Assembly (NCBI GenBank): GCA_965368335.1
Contig: CBDUMN010000040.1
Coordinates: forward strand, 1 to 29,635
Reading direction: 5' to 3'
DNA from: CBDUMN01 sp965368335
GTDB taxonomy: Bacteria; Pseudomonadota; Alphaproteobacteria; Rhodospirillales; JAPHRK01
DNA length: 29,635 nt
Part shown: positions 1 through 7,610 of the stretch, piece by piece
How the letters are laid out: each line of letters opens with the position of its first letter
How positions within the stretch are numbered: the first letter of the stretch is position 1
Translations under genes and position numbers: made by a program
Notes under the pieces: model-generated
What the model saw: the letters and a program-made list of their open reading frames with translations, nothing else
Told to the model about the DNA's origin: nothing
The model's database searches: none

Positions 1-917
1 GCGTGGTACCAACTTGCGTTGGAGACGTCGAAACCGGTTCTTTCTCCATACCGCTCGATAATCTCGGCACGGCTCGGAAAACCGTCGTTCCAGGTCGGCA
101 TGGCGGTCACGTTGCGCCAGCTTTCCGGGTCGTCTGGGTCGCTCCAGTAGTTAAGCAGGTGGCCCAGGTCGGTCAACGGGTCGCCAAGCGTACACATGTC
201 CCAATCGAGCACGGCTTCCGGCTTGGCCGGATCGGCTGAGTTGAGCAGCATGTTGTCGAGCTTATAGTCGTTGTGAAGGAGCGAAACGTATTTGCTCTCA
301 GGGCGCGTGTCAGACAGCCATTCGGCCAAACGATCCATATCGGCGTTCTCTTCATCCTTGGACTTGTGCCAGCGTTTGGTCCAGCCACTCAGTTGCCGCT
401 CGACATAGCCTTCCGGTTTGCCGAGGTCTTCGAGGCCAATTTCTTTCGGATCGACCCGGTGCAGATCGGCCAAAGTGTCGATCACCATCTCGCCGATACG
501 ACGGGTTAGATCGGTATGGCCTACTAAATCGTCGGGAAGGTGAGAGCGAATGGCAATGCCATGGCGACGCTCCATAACATGAAAATCAGATCCGATAATG
601 TCGTGATCTGTGCAAATTAGGAAGCTGCGCGGTGCTAAGGGAAAAGCTTTCCAAAGCCTTGATAGGACTTTGTGTTCCCGCTGCATGTCATGAGCAGAAG
701 GAGCGACGGGGCCGAGTGGCGGGCGGCGAACGACAAACTCCTTGTCTTCACCAAACGAAATGCAATAGGTCAGGTTTGCGTGTCCACCGCCGAACTGCAT
801 GACAGACATGGGACCGTCGAGTCCTTCCATGTTTTGGCGGAGATAATCTTCCAGGCTATCCCAGTTCTGCTGTTCGTCGTCGCGGATTTCAATAATGTCG
901 GGTTGGGTTTTGCTCAT
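1..917 (-). CDS. Phosphotransferase family protein (APH fold, ACAD10/11-like), C-terminus cut by window edge
   Basis: 305 residues are visible and the frame stays open to base 3, so the C-terminus lies off the left edge. The start ATG at 917 sits 5 bases after the stop of the upstream hydrolase gene, with a GAAGAG-type ribosome site. The aminoglycoside-phosphotransferase fold is shown by a QFGGGHANLTY nucleotide-loop-like stretch (residues 41-51), the catalytic Brenner motif HNDYKLDN (H215, D217, N222) and the metal-binding AVLDWD segment (D238, D240) followed by TLGDPLTDLG. This LDW-x-x-x-TLGDP pattern is typical of the kinase part of ACAD10/ACAD11 and of bacterial LvaA-like proteins, which phosphorylate hydroxyacyl-CoA substrates, rather than of antibiotic kinases. 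The acyl-CoA enzymes in the same operon support that reading. The exact substrate cannot be told. Confidence 0.9.
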   Translation of the reverse strand, partial: MSKTQPDIIEIRDDEQQNWDSLEDYLRQNMEGLDGPMSVMQFGGGHANLTYCISFGEDKEFVVRRPPLGPVAPSAHDMQREHKVLSRLWKAFPLAPRSFLICTDHDIIGSDFHVMERRHGIAIRSHLPDDLVGHTDLTRRIGEMVIDTLADLHRVDPKEIGLEDLGKPEGYVERQLSGWTKRWHKSKDEENADMDRLAEWLSDTRPESKYVSLLHNDYKLDNMLLNSADPAKPEAVLDWDMCTLGDPLTDLGHLLNYWSDPDDPESWRNVTAMPTWNDGFPSRAEIIERYGERTGFDVSNASWYH

Positions 918-922
918 GCTCT

Positions 923-1963
923 TCAAACCTTTTCGTAGAGCCATTTTCCATCGGTAACGGCGCGGCTGATCTGGCCTTTTTTCCAGAGATAATTGAGGTG
1001 GGCGATTGTTTCACTCAAGGCCAGGATTTTGTGGAAGGGTGGTAGGTCGCGGTCAAATAGAACGCCGGTCACCTCCCATGCTGTCGCTGGTTTCGTGCAA
1101 GCCCGAAGAGTGGTTTCCAGGCGTTCGTCGTGGTGATGTTCCAGTTCGGAAATTCTCTGGTGGAGTCCGGTGAAAGGAAGCTTGTGAGACGGCAAAACCA
1201 ACGTGTCGTCTGGTAGGTGGCTGAATTTAGAGAGACAGGACAGATATTCACCAAGAGAATCCTGGTCCGGTTCGTTGGCCCATACCCCGAGAAGCGGGCT
1301 AATGCTGGGCAGAACGATATCGCCGGAAATCAGCAGTTTTTCTTCAGGGCAAAACAGACAGACGTGCTCGGGGGAGTGTCCTTTACCGGTAATGATTTCC
1401 CAGGTTCTTCCGCCCATTTCAAATGTGTCGCCTTGTTCAAGGCGATAAAAAGAGGGAGGGATTGGCGTCACTTGCTTGGCGTAGGGGTTGCCGATGTTGA
1501 TAAACCCTTGAGCGACCACCTTGTCGGCGTCTGTCAAAGCGTAAAACTTTTCGGCGTTGTCGCGCCAAGCTTCACCGCGTACGCTGGTCAGGGCCTGAGC
1601 CTGAAGCCATTCGCAACGGCCGGTCCAGAGGGGAATGTCATTCCAGCGTTTAACCAGCCAGCCGGCGACACCCATGTGATCGGGATGAAAGTGGGTGCAG
1701 ACCAGCCGCTTGACCGGTTTGCCGTCCAGTTCTTCCTTAAAAACACGTTCCCATACCTCGACCGTATTGGGATCGTTAACGCCCGTATCGACGATGGTCC
1801 AACTATCGCCGTCGTCCATGAGCCATAGGTTGATGTAGCTCAGCCCGACCATGGGAAGCGGCATATGCAGCCAATAAATACCCGGGGCCACTTCCCTGAT
1901 GCCACCGTCTTCCGGCGGTTCAGGGAAGGGGTAGTCGAGGGAGAGGCGATCAGAGGTCGTCAA
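923..1963 (-). CDS. MBL-fold metallo-hydrolase, 346 aa
   Basis: Metallo-beta-lactamase-fold hydrolase, probably a soluble thioesterase or glyoxalase II-like enzyme. The zinc motif HFHPDH is at residues 91-96, followed by GHSPEH (H196, H200), the bridging aspartate in LISGD (D215) and a VLPSHKLPF segment near the C-terminal third. The last ~90 residues form a helical domain (AWEVTGVLFDRDLP) as in LACTB2-like MBL proteins. Its start overlaps the end of the hydroxyacyl-CoA dehydrogenase gene by 14 bases, and a GGAAG ribosome site lies inside that gene, so the two are probably translationally coupled. The phosphotransferase gene follows after 5 bases. Operon context suggests hydrolysis of an acyl-CoA or lactone intermediate, but this is inference; the fold alone does not fix the substrate. 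Confidence 0.9.
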   Translation of the reverse strand: MTTSDRLSLDYPFPEPPEDGGIREVAPGIYWLHMPLPMVGLSYINLWLMDDGDSWTIVDTGVNDPNTVEVWERVFKEELDGKPVKRLVCTHFHPDHMGVAGWLVKRWNDIPLWTGRCEWLQAQALTSVRGEAWRDNAEKFYALTDADKVVAQGFINIGNPYAKQVTPIPPSFYRLEQGDTFEMGGRTWEIITGKGHSPEHVCLFCPEEKLLISGDIVLPSISPLLGVWANEPDQDSLGEYLSCLSKFSHLPDDTLVLPSHKLPFTGLHQRISELEHHHDERLETTLRACTKPATAWEVTGVLFDRDLPPFHKILALSETIAHLNYLWKKGQISRAVTDGKWLYEKV

Positions 1964-4043
1964 AAGACTTTCCTTCCTTAACTAGCTTCTCAATCAACGG
2001 TGCGGGTTCCCAAACTTCGCCGTTGACGCCTTCATTGCGGAAACGCTCAATGTCGCTCAAGACGTTACGGAGACCCATCTGATCGGCGAAGAACATCGGG
2101 CCGCCTCGGTAAACCGGGAAGCCGTAACCGTAGACGTAGGTCACGTCGATATCCTTGGAACGCAGGGCAATACCTTCTTCAAGAATTTTTGCGCCTTCAT
2201 TGACAAGGGCGTAGATGCAACGCTTGAAAATTTCTTCATCGTCGATGCTGCGGCGTTTGACGCCTTTTGCTTCGGAAACCTTGAGAATGATGTCTTCGAC
2301 TGTTTTTGAGGGCTGCGGCGTGCGATTCCCAGGTTCGTAGTCGTACCATCCCGTTCCGGTCTTTTGGCCGTAACGGCCTTCTTCACAAATCCGATCAGCC
2401 GTTTCGCCGGAGTAGGGGGCGCCTTCAGGGGCTTCGCTTTTCTGGCGCTGACGAATACGCCAGCTAACGTCGTTCCCGGCCAGATCGCTCATAGCGAAAG
2501 GTCCCATGGCGAGACCGAAATCGTAAAGCGCTCTATCCACATCCTGGGGCAGGGCTCCTTCCTCAAGCAGGTATTGGGCCTGCTCAAAGTATTTAAACAG
2601 CATACGGTTGCCGATGAATCCATCGCAGTTTCCGGCCAAGACAGCTACTTTCTTGATGGTCTTGGCCAGCTTCATGGATGTGGCGATAACGTCCTTGGCG
2701 GTTTTCTCGCCACGCACCAACTCCAACAGCTTCATGACGTTGGCCGGACTGAAAAAGTGGGTGCCGATGACGTCTTCCGGGCGTTTGGTGCAGGCCGCAA
2801 TGGCGTCGAGGTCGAGCGTTGAGGTGTTGGAGGCGAGGATGGCTCCTGGCTTGCAGGTCGCATCGAGCTTGGTGAAGATTTCTTTCTTTAGTCCCATCTC
2901 TTCGAACACGGCCTCAATGACCATATCGACATTTGAGAAGTCATCGTAAGACAGACTACCGGTGATCAGGCCCATGCGTTTATTCATAGCCTCTTGGCTC
3001 AAACGGCCTTTTTTGACCGTGTTGGCGTAGTTCTTCTCGATGATCGACAGGCCTCTATCGAGGGCTTCCTGATTGGCTTCGACAAGGGTGACGGGAATTC
3101 CCGCGTTGGCGAAGTTCATGGCGATACCGCCACCCATGGTGCCTGCGCCCAAGACACCGACCGTCTCGATGGGGCGGATGGGTGTATCCTTGGGCACGTC
3201 TGGAATTTTAGAAACTTCCCGTTCGGCAAAGAACATATGCCGTTGTCCCTTGGACTGAGAAGAGTTCAAGCATTCGGAAAAGCGCTCGCGCTCCAATGCC
3301 AATCCTTCATCGAAATCCTTAGTGGCGCAGTATTCAACGCAGTCGATACATTTGAACGGTGCGAGAAAACCTCGGGCGCGTTTTTTGAAATTGGCGCGGT
3401 ACTGGTCGAAAACGCCTTCGTCTTTAAGCTCCGCCGTGAGGTCGCTGATTTTGCGCAAGGGGAGTTTTTGATCAATCACGTTCTCGGCAAAAGCCAAAGC
3501 CGCTTCCAGAAGGTCGCCGTTAGTCACCTCGTCAACGATGCCCATTTCTTTGGCTTGCGGGGCTTTGACGAACTTGCCGGTTGTAATCATATCGAGTGCG
3601 GCTTCAATGCCAATAAGGCGGGGCAGGCGTTGTGTGCCTCCTGCACCCGGAAGAATGCCGAGATTGACCTCGGGCAGGCCGACCTGGGCCGTATCTTGCG
3701 CAATACGGTAGTGGCAGCCAAGCGCCAACTCCAGGCCGCCGCCGAGCGCTGTTCCGTGAATGGCGGCAATAACCGGCTTTTTGCTGGCTTCGTAAGCGGC
3801 GATAACGGCCCGTAGATCGGGCTCGGTCAAAGATTTGCCAAACTCCGAAATGTCAGCGCCAGCAGGGAAGGTGCGCCCCCCGCCGATCAGCACCAGCGCC
3901 TGAACGTATCGGTCGGCCAGCCCTTCTTCCAGGGCGTTTTTAAACCCGACCCGTACATCGTGGCCAAGTGCGTTGACCGGTGGATTGTCCACCGTGATAA
4001 GGCCAATGTTTTCCTTGCGTTCGTAGGTGACTCTGCCAGCCAT
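1950..4043 (-). CDS. Bifunctional enoyl-CoA hydratase / 3-hydroxyacyl-CoA dehydrogenase, 697 aa
   Basis: Multifunctional beta-oxidation enzyme that hydrates 2-enoyl-CoA and oxidises the resulting 3-hydroxyacyl-CoA with NAD. The N-terminal crotonase domain (about 1-190) has the oxyanion segments AGADISEF (61-68) and GTALGGGLELALG, with both catalytic glutamates kept: E105 in GGGLEL and E125 in LPEVNLG. A linker leads to the NAD-binding Rossmann domain with VGVLGAGTMGGGIA (around 295-308), then the catalytic-histidine segment GTHFFSPANVMKLLE and two C-terminal 3HCDH domains ending with YGFPVYRGGPMFFAD. The length matches the peroxisomal-type or FadJ-like class. The linker carries an odd C-x2-C-x3-C trio (C232, C235, C239). 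It follows the SDR gene by 71 bases and overlaps the MBL gene downstream. I give no symbol because FadB, FadJ and PaaH-like forms cannot be separated by eye. Confidence 0.95.
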   Translation of the reverse strand: MAGRVTYERKENIGLITVDNPPVNALGHDVRVGFKNALEEGLADRYVQALVLIGGGRTFPAGADISEFGKSLTEPDLRAVIAAYEASKKPVIAAIHGTALGGGLELALGCHYRIAQDTAQVGLPEVNLGILPGAGGTQRLPRLIGIEAALDMITTGKFVKAPQAKEMGIVDEVTNGDLLEAALAFAENVIDQKLPLRKISDLTAELKDEGVFDQYRANFKKRARGFLAPFKCIDCVEYCATKDFDEGLALERERFSECLNSSQSKGQRHMFFAEREVSKIPDVPKDTPIRPIETVGVLGAGTMGGGIAMNFANAGIPVTLVEANQEALDRGLSIIEKNYANTVKKGRLSQEAMNKRMGLITGSLSYDDFSNVDMVIEAVFEEMGLKKEIFTKLDATCKPGAILASNTSTLDLDAIAACTKRPEDVIGTHFFSPANVMKLLELVRGEKTAKDVIATSMKLAKTIKKVAVLAGNCDGFIGNRMLFKYFEQAQYLLEEGALPQDVDRALYDFGLAMGPFAMSDLAGNDVSWRIRQRQKSEAPEGAPYSGETADRICEEGRYGQKTGTGWYDYEPGNRTPQPSKTVEDIILKVSEAKGVKRRSIDDEEIFKRCIYALVNEGAKILEEGIALRSKDIDVTYVYGYGFPVYRGGPMFFADQMGLRNVLSDIERFRNEGVNGEVWEPAPLIEKLVKEGKSFDDL

Positions 4044-4114
4044 GGCGCCCCCTTTAGGTGTTTGTTTTCAAGATTGTTCAAAATGGTATGGGACTGCTTC
4101 TTTGGAGTCCATGA

Positions 4115-4879
4115 TCATTGCGCGGTGCATCCCCCATCGATGACCATCTCGGAGCCTGTTACGAAGGCTGATTCATCGGATGCGAGATAAACGATCATCA
4201 TGGCCACCTCATCGGCCTCACCCAAACGGCCAATTGGAATTTGCCTGACCAGAGAATGTTCGGCCCTGGCGGGGTCGGGGGCATTATCGATCAAGGCCTG
4301 CACCATGGGAGTGTTGATGAATGTGGGGTGTACCGAGTTGCAGCGGATGCCGTATCCCTGCCTGGCGCAATAAAGTGCGACGGACTTAGTGAGCAGCCGT
4401 ACGCCACCTTTCGATGCGTTGTAGGCAGCGAAGTTATAACCGCCAACAATACCGGAAACGGACGAAAGGTTGATCAGAGAGCCGCCGCCATCCGATTGCT
4501 TAATCGCCTTGATGCCGTATTTACAGCCGAGAAAAGTACCGTCCAGGTTGACGGAATTGACCTGCTTCCAGTCCTTGAACTCAAGGTGCTCCACATCGCC
4601 CATGAAAGCCGTTCCGGCGCTGTTAACGACTATGTCAAGTCGTCCGAACGTTTCCAGCACAGCTTCAGTGGCGGCAATCCATTGATCTTCCTGGGTGACA
4701 TCCAGTGTAAAAGCTGCGGCGTTTTCACCGAGCTTTTTAGCTTCCGCCGCGACACCGTCTCCATTGAAGTCGGTCATGAAGACCTTTGCGCCTTCTTTGG
4801 CCAGCATGTGGGCCGATGCGAGGCCAAGACCGGAGGCCGCACCGGTGATTAAAGCGACTTTTCCCTGTACGCGTCCCAT
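4115..4879 (-). CDS. SDR family NAD(P)-dependent oxidoreductase, 254 aa
   Basis: Classical short-chain dehydrogenase/reductase of normal length. The cofactor motif TGAASGLG is at residues 12-19, with D37 in the MTDFNG segment at the end of beta-2, which favours NAD over NADP. The structural NSAG motif is at 86-89 and the catalytic set is S140, Y153 and K157 (YNASK). The C-terminus GSEMVIDGGCTAQ is typical of the family (cyclohexanol, 3-hydroxybutyrate and 3-hydroxyacyl-CoA dehydrogenase-like members). The start is supported by GGAGG seven bases upstream. It is the first gene of the minus-strand acyl-CoA cluster and is divergent from the CurA-like/TetR/crotonase operon, so it probably oxidises a secondary alcohol on the same substrate. 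Substrate not determinable. Confidence 0.93.
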   Translation of the reverse strand: MGRVQGKVALITGAASGLGLASAHMLAKEGAKVFMTDFNGDGVAAEAKKLGENAAAFTLDVTQEDQWIAATEAVLETFGRLDIVVNSAGTAFMGDVEHLEFKDWKQVNSVNLDGTFLGCKYGIKAIKQSDGGGSLINLSSVSGIVGGYNFAAYNASKGGVRLLTKSVALYCARQGYGIRCNSVHPTFINTPMVQALIDNAPDPARAEHSLVRQIPIGRLGEADEVAMMIVYLASDESAFVTGSEMVIDGGCTAQ

Positions 4880-5005
4880 TTTGAAACCTCCGCTCTATTG
4901 AGTGCCTGCTTAGGGTGGGTGCTTGACGTTGCGTAAAATGATCACATTCCTAAGAGTCGCGCCGGTTATTTCATTCATCATATTTTTATCGCAGAAATAA
5001 AGGGC

Positions 5006-5033
5006 TTGACGTTTTATCTGTGAAAGATAATCT
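5006..5033 (+). promoter_or_regulatory. Candidate promoter with embedded palindromic operator
   Basis: TTGACG at 5006-5011 and TAATCT at 5028-5033, 16 bases apart, form a plausible sigma-70-type promoter for the plus-strand operon, although the -10 matches only at its key positions. A perfect inverted repeat TTATCT-N5-AGATAA (5014-5030) fills the spacer and overlaps the -10. That placement is typical for TetR-type repressors, and a TetR gene lies in the operon. The ten bases GCTTGACGTT at 5004-5013 also occur at 4921-4930 in the same gap. Assignment is inference. Confidence 0.4.
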
Positions 5034-5050
5034 CCTCGAACGCAACTGAT

Positions 5051-5096
5051 AAAACACCAAAAAAGATGATGGTTATCATAGCTTGCTTGGTGTTTT
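5051..5096 (+). repeat. Inverted repeat in the leader of the CurA-like gene (operator or hairpin)
   Basis: AAAACACCAA (5051-5060) and TTGGTGTTTT (5087-5096) are perfect 10-base inverted arms around a 26-base centre. The centre contains a smaller perfect palindrome, ATGAT-GGTT-ATCAT (5066-5079). It lies between the candidate promoter and the ribosome site AGAGGAGG (5106-5113), so it could be a second regulator site or an mRNA hairpin in the leader. No U-run follows, so it is not a simple terminator. Confidence 0.5.
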
Positions 5097-5119
5097 CTTA
5101 TGGCTAGAGGAGGCCTTGT

Positions 5120-6121
5120 ATGACGACCATTAACCGCCAGTTTCGTTTGAAATCAAGACCCGTTGGCATGGTGAAAGAAAGTGATTTTGAATTTGGCGAA
5201 GAAGGGCTTCCGGAACTCAAAGAAGGGCATATTTTAGTCCGTAACGAAATGCTCTCGCTCGATCCCGCCATGCGGGGATGGCTCAATGACATGAAATCCT
5301 ATGTGCCGCCGGTACAGATTGGTGAAGTCATGAGAGCTTTGGGAGTCGGAACGGTCATTGAATCGAAGGCCGAAGGATTTTCCGAGGGCGATAAGGTGGC
5401 CGGCCTGTTTGGCTGGCAGGATTATGCAATGGCGCCAGCTAAAATGACTGAGAAAGTGCCGGGAGGCGTTTCGAATGAAGCCGCTTTGAGCGTTCTCGGA
5501 ATGACCGGGCGCACGGCCTATTTCGGTTTGCTTCATGTCGGTGAGCCGAAAGAGGGCGAAACTGTTGTGGTTTCGGGTGCCGCAGGGGCCGTCGGCTCTG
5601 TGGTGGGGCAGATTGCTAAAATCAAGGGCTGCCGGGTCGTCGGTATTGCAGGGGGCGAAGAAAAATGCGCCTGGCTGACCGACGAATTGGGGTTTGACGC
5701 CGCCATTGATTATAAGAGCGAAAATCTGCGTAAGAGATTGAAGGAAACCTGCCCGGACGGCATTGATGTCTATTTCGACAACGTGGGTGGGGAAATTCTC
5801 GATACGGTGCTGACTCAAATCAACGTCGGCGCTCGTATTCCGTTCTGTGGGGCCATTTCCAACTATAACGCCACAGAGCCGGTGCCGGGTCCTTACAACT
5901 ACGCCTCCATTCTGGTCAACCGAGCCAAAGTTCAAGGCTTTATTGTGTTCGATTTCATCAAACACTACGGCGAATCTGCGCGCGACATGGGCCGGTGGGT
6001 TTCCGAAGGTAAGATCAAGTTCAAGGTGGATGTGGTTGAAGGGCTTGAAAAAGCGCCGAGCGCCTTGAACAAGCTGTTCGATGGCAGCAATACGGGAAAA
6101 CTCATCATCAAGGTGGACTGA
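5120..6121 (+). CDS. NADP-dependent oxidoreductase, MDR superfamily (CurA/leukotriene B4 dehydrogenase-like), 333 aa
   Basis: Zinc-free medium-chain reductase that reduces the C=C bond of an enone or enoyl substrate with NADPH. The N-terminal GroES-like domain contains the family stretch LSLDPAMRGWLND (46-58), and the Rossmann domain contains VVSGAAGAVGSVVGQIAK (150-167). Another family landmark is YFDNVGGEILD, and the C-terminus KLFDGSNTGKLIIKVD is the usual end of the CurA/PTGR group. No structural-zinc cysteine set is present. A strong AGAGGAGG ribosome site lies 6 bases before the ATG. The TetR gene starts one base after its stop, so the two are probably coupled. E. coli CurA reduces curcumin, but the physiological substrate here is unknown; with acyl-CoA genes on both sides, an unsaturated ketone or acyl derivative is plausible. 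Confidence 0.92.
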   Translation: MTTINRQFRLKSRPVGMVKESDFEFGEEGLPELKEGHILVRNEMLSLDPAMRGWLNDMKSYVPPVQIGEVMRALGVGTVIESKAEGFSEGDKVAGLFGWQDYAMAPAKMTEKVPGGVSNEAALSVLGMTGRTAYFGLLHVGEPKEGETVVVSGAAGAVGSVVGQIAKIKGCRVVGIAGGEEKCAWLTDELGFDAAIDYKSENLRKRLKETCPDGIDVYFDNVGGEILDTVLTQINVGARIPFCGAISNYNATEPVPGPYNYASILVNRAKVQGFIVFDFIKHYGESARDMGRWVSEGKIKFKVDVVEGLEKAPSALNKLFDGSNTGKLIIKVD

Positions 6122-6122
6122 T

Positions 6123-6728
6123 ATGGCGGTTCGTAAAGATAAGAAGGTTCAGACTCACAAGCGAATAGTTGAAGAAGCTTCGCATCTGTTTCGTGAGAAA
6201 GGCATAGATGGGGCCGGTGTTGCCGAAGTGATGAAGGCTGCAGGGCTGACCCATGGCGGGTTCTATGCTCACTTCACCAATAAGGACGATTTGGTTCTTG
6301 AGGCGTTTCAGCATGCCATCGATACCAAGGGAAAGACGTGGTTCAAAGGTCTCGATGATATGGATGATGAAACCTGGGTAAAGCGGGTCATTGCAAGATA
6401 CCTACGCAATGACCACAAAGAGAATGTTGCCGATGGTTGCGCTTTCGCAGCTCTTGGTCCCGAATTGGCGCGTTCGAGCGACTATATGAAGGCGGCCCTG
6501 GAGCCCCAGGTAAGAGAGGTTGCAACATTGATCGCCCAACATCTCGACGGCCCCAAACCGGATCCGAGAAAATGTGCAGAAGGGGCTGGCGATAGGGCCT
6601 TAGCTCTTTATTCGCTTTGTATTGGCGCTATGATCCTGGCGCGTTCGGTCAAGAGCCGCCGCATGTCTGACAGAATTTTAAAAGCCTCCCGCGAGTTTGC
6701 GGCGAAAGGCGTTAAATACGAAGCATAG
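6123..6728 (+). CDS. TetR/AcrR family transcriptional regulator, 201 aa
   Basis: DNA-binding one-component regulator. The N-terminal helix-turn-helix spans about residues 30-52 (GAGVAEVMKAAGLTHGGFYAHF), preceded by the helix HKRIVEEASHLFREKG and followed by the family sequence NKDDLVLEAF. The C-terminal ligand domain is all-helical and of normal size (FAALGPELARSSDYMKAAL). The frame could open upstream at 6081, but the ATG at 6123 gives the usual short TetR N-terminus, lies just after the stop of the oxidoreductase, and has AAGGTGG in the preceding codons, so I chose it. It probably controls its own operon and the divergent SDR operon through the inverted repeats at 5014-5030 or 5051-5096, with an acyl-CoA or electrophile as inducer. 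That last part is inference. Confidence 0.93.
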   Translation: MAVRKDKKVQTHKRIVEEASHLFREKGIDGAGVAEVMKAAGLTHGGFYAHFTNKDDLVLEAFQHAIDTKGKTWFKGLDDMDDETWVKRVIARYLRNDHKENVADGCAFAALGPELARSSDYMKAALEPQVREVATLIAQHLDGPKPDPRKCAEGAGDRALALYSLCIGAMILARSVKSRRMSDRILKASREFAAKGVKYEA

Positions 6729-6738
6729 GGAGAGAATA

Positions 6739-7527
6739 ATGTCTTTTGAAACGCTGACTTATGAGGTCACGGACAATGTTGCGGTGATTACGCTAAACCG
6801 GCCGGACGGCGCCAATGCGCTGAATCAGCCAATGGCGGAAGAGCTTTTCCAGGCGTCAATCAAGGCCGAACATGATCCTGACGTTCGAGCGGTGTTGATT
6901 ACTGCGACCGGTAAGATGTTCTGTGCCGGAGGCGATTTGAAGCATTTTGCCGAAGCTGGGGAGGAAATGCCAGCACGGCTAACCAATACGGCGACCAACC
7001 TTCACGCTGCCGTTTCCCACTTCAACCGCATGGATGCTCCCGTTGTGATTGCGGTCAACGGCACGGCCGCCGGAGCTGGGTTCAGCCTGGCCATTTGTGG
7101 AGACTACGTTTTTGCTTCCGAAGCGGCGAAATTCACAATGGCCTATACGGCAGCCGGTCTTTCTCCCGATGGCGGCTCGACCTTTTTTCTCGCTCAGTTG
7201 GTTGGAATGCGTAAGGCCAAGGAGTTGGCTCTGACTAACCGATTGCTTAATGCGGAGGAAGCCTTTGAATGGGGGATGGTTAACAAGGTTGTGCCTATCG
7301 AAGATCTTCTTGAAGAGGCTATGGGGCTGGCGAAGAAGTTCGCCAAGGGGCCAACCCGTTCCTTTGGCGTGACGAAACGTCTGATCCTTGACGCCTGTAC
7401 TGAATCCCTGGAAACCCAGATGGAGGCGGAAGGGCGGGGAATTGCCCAATCTTGCATGACTCCCGATGGCCAAGAAGGAGTTACGGCCTTTTTGGAAAAA
7501 CGGAAACCCAACTTTTCAGGAAAGTGA
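6739..7527 (+). CDS. Enoyl-CoA hydratase/isomerase family protein (PaaG-like crotonase), 262 aa
   Basis: Crotonase-fold enzyme acting on a CoA thioester. The oxyanion-hole segments FCAGGDLKHF (61-70) and NGTAAGAGFSLAICGD (107-122) are clear. Both hydratase glutamates are replaced: the GGG-x-E position reads GAGFS (S116), and the second reads Y-T in AYTAAGLSPDGG. An aspartate, D144, in the LSPDGGSTF segment matches the PDCGGTW type found in PaaG and related isomerases, which work without the two glutamates. Length equals that of E. coli PaaG. So an isomerase, or another crotonase chemistry, is more likely than simple hydration. The ATG at 6739 has AGGGAGAG upstream and follows the TetR stop by 10 bases; the longer reading from 6697 would overlap TetR and add an unlikely N-terminus. 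Confidence 0.9.
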   Translation: MSFETLTYEVTDNVAVITLNRPDGANALNQPMAEELFQASIKAEHDPDVRAVLITATGKMFCAGGDLKHFAEAGEEMPARLTNTATNLHAAVSHFNRMDAPVVIAVNGTAAGAGFSLAICGDYVFASEAAKFTMAYTAAGLSPDGGSTFFLAQLVGMRKAKELALTNRLLNAEEAFEWGMVNKVVPIEDLLEEAMGLAKKFAKGPTRSFGVTKRLILDACTESLETQMEAEGRGIAQSCMTPDGQEGVTAFLEKRKPNFSGK

Positions 7528-7610
7528 AGATAGTTGCTTGACGCAGGATAAGGCGAAATAAACCTGAAGCCGGACAATATCGAACGACTGTTTGATTTCT
7601 TGGAGGAACC

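Noticed and set aside
1..917. Aminoglycoside resistance kinase
   Set aside because: The APH fold is present, but the LDW/TLGDP pattern and the acyl-CoA operon point to the ACAD10/11-like metabolic group rather than antibiotic resistance.
2994..3815. 273-residue plus-strand reading frame
   Set aside because: Antisense shadow of the bifunctional hydratase/dehydrogenase, which is convincingly real on the other strand.
5234..5965. 243-residue minus-strand reading frame
   Set aside because: Lies wholly within the CurA-like oxidoreductase gene, whose plus-strand product has clear family motifs; the minus-strand protein has no domain character.
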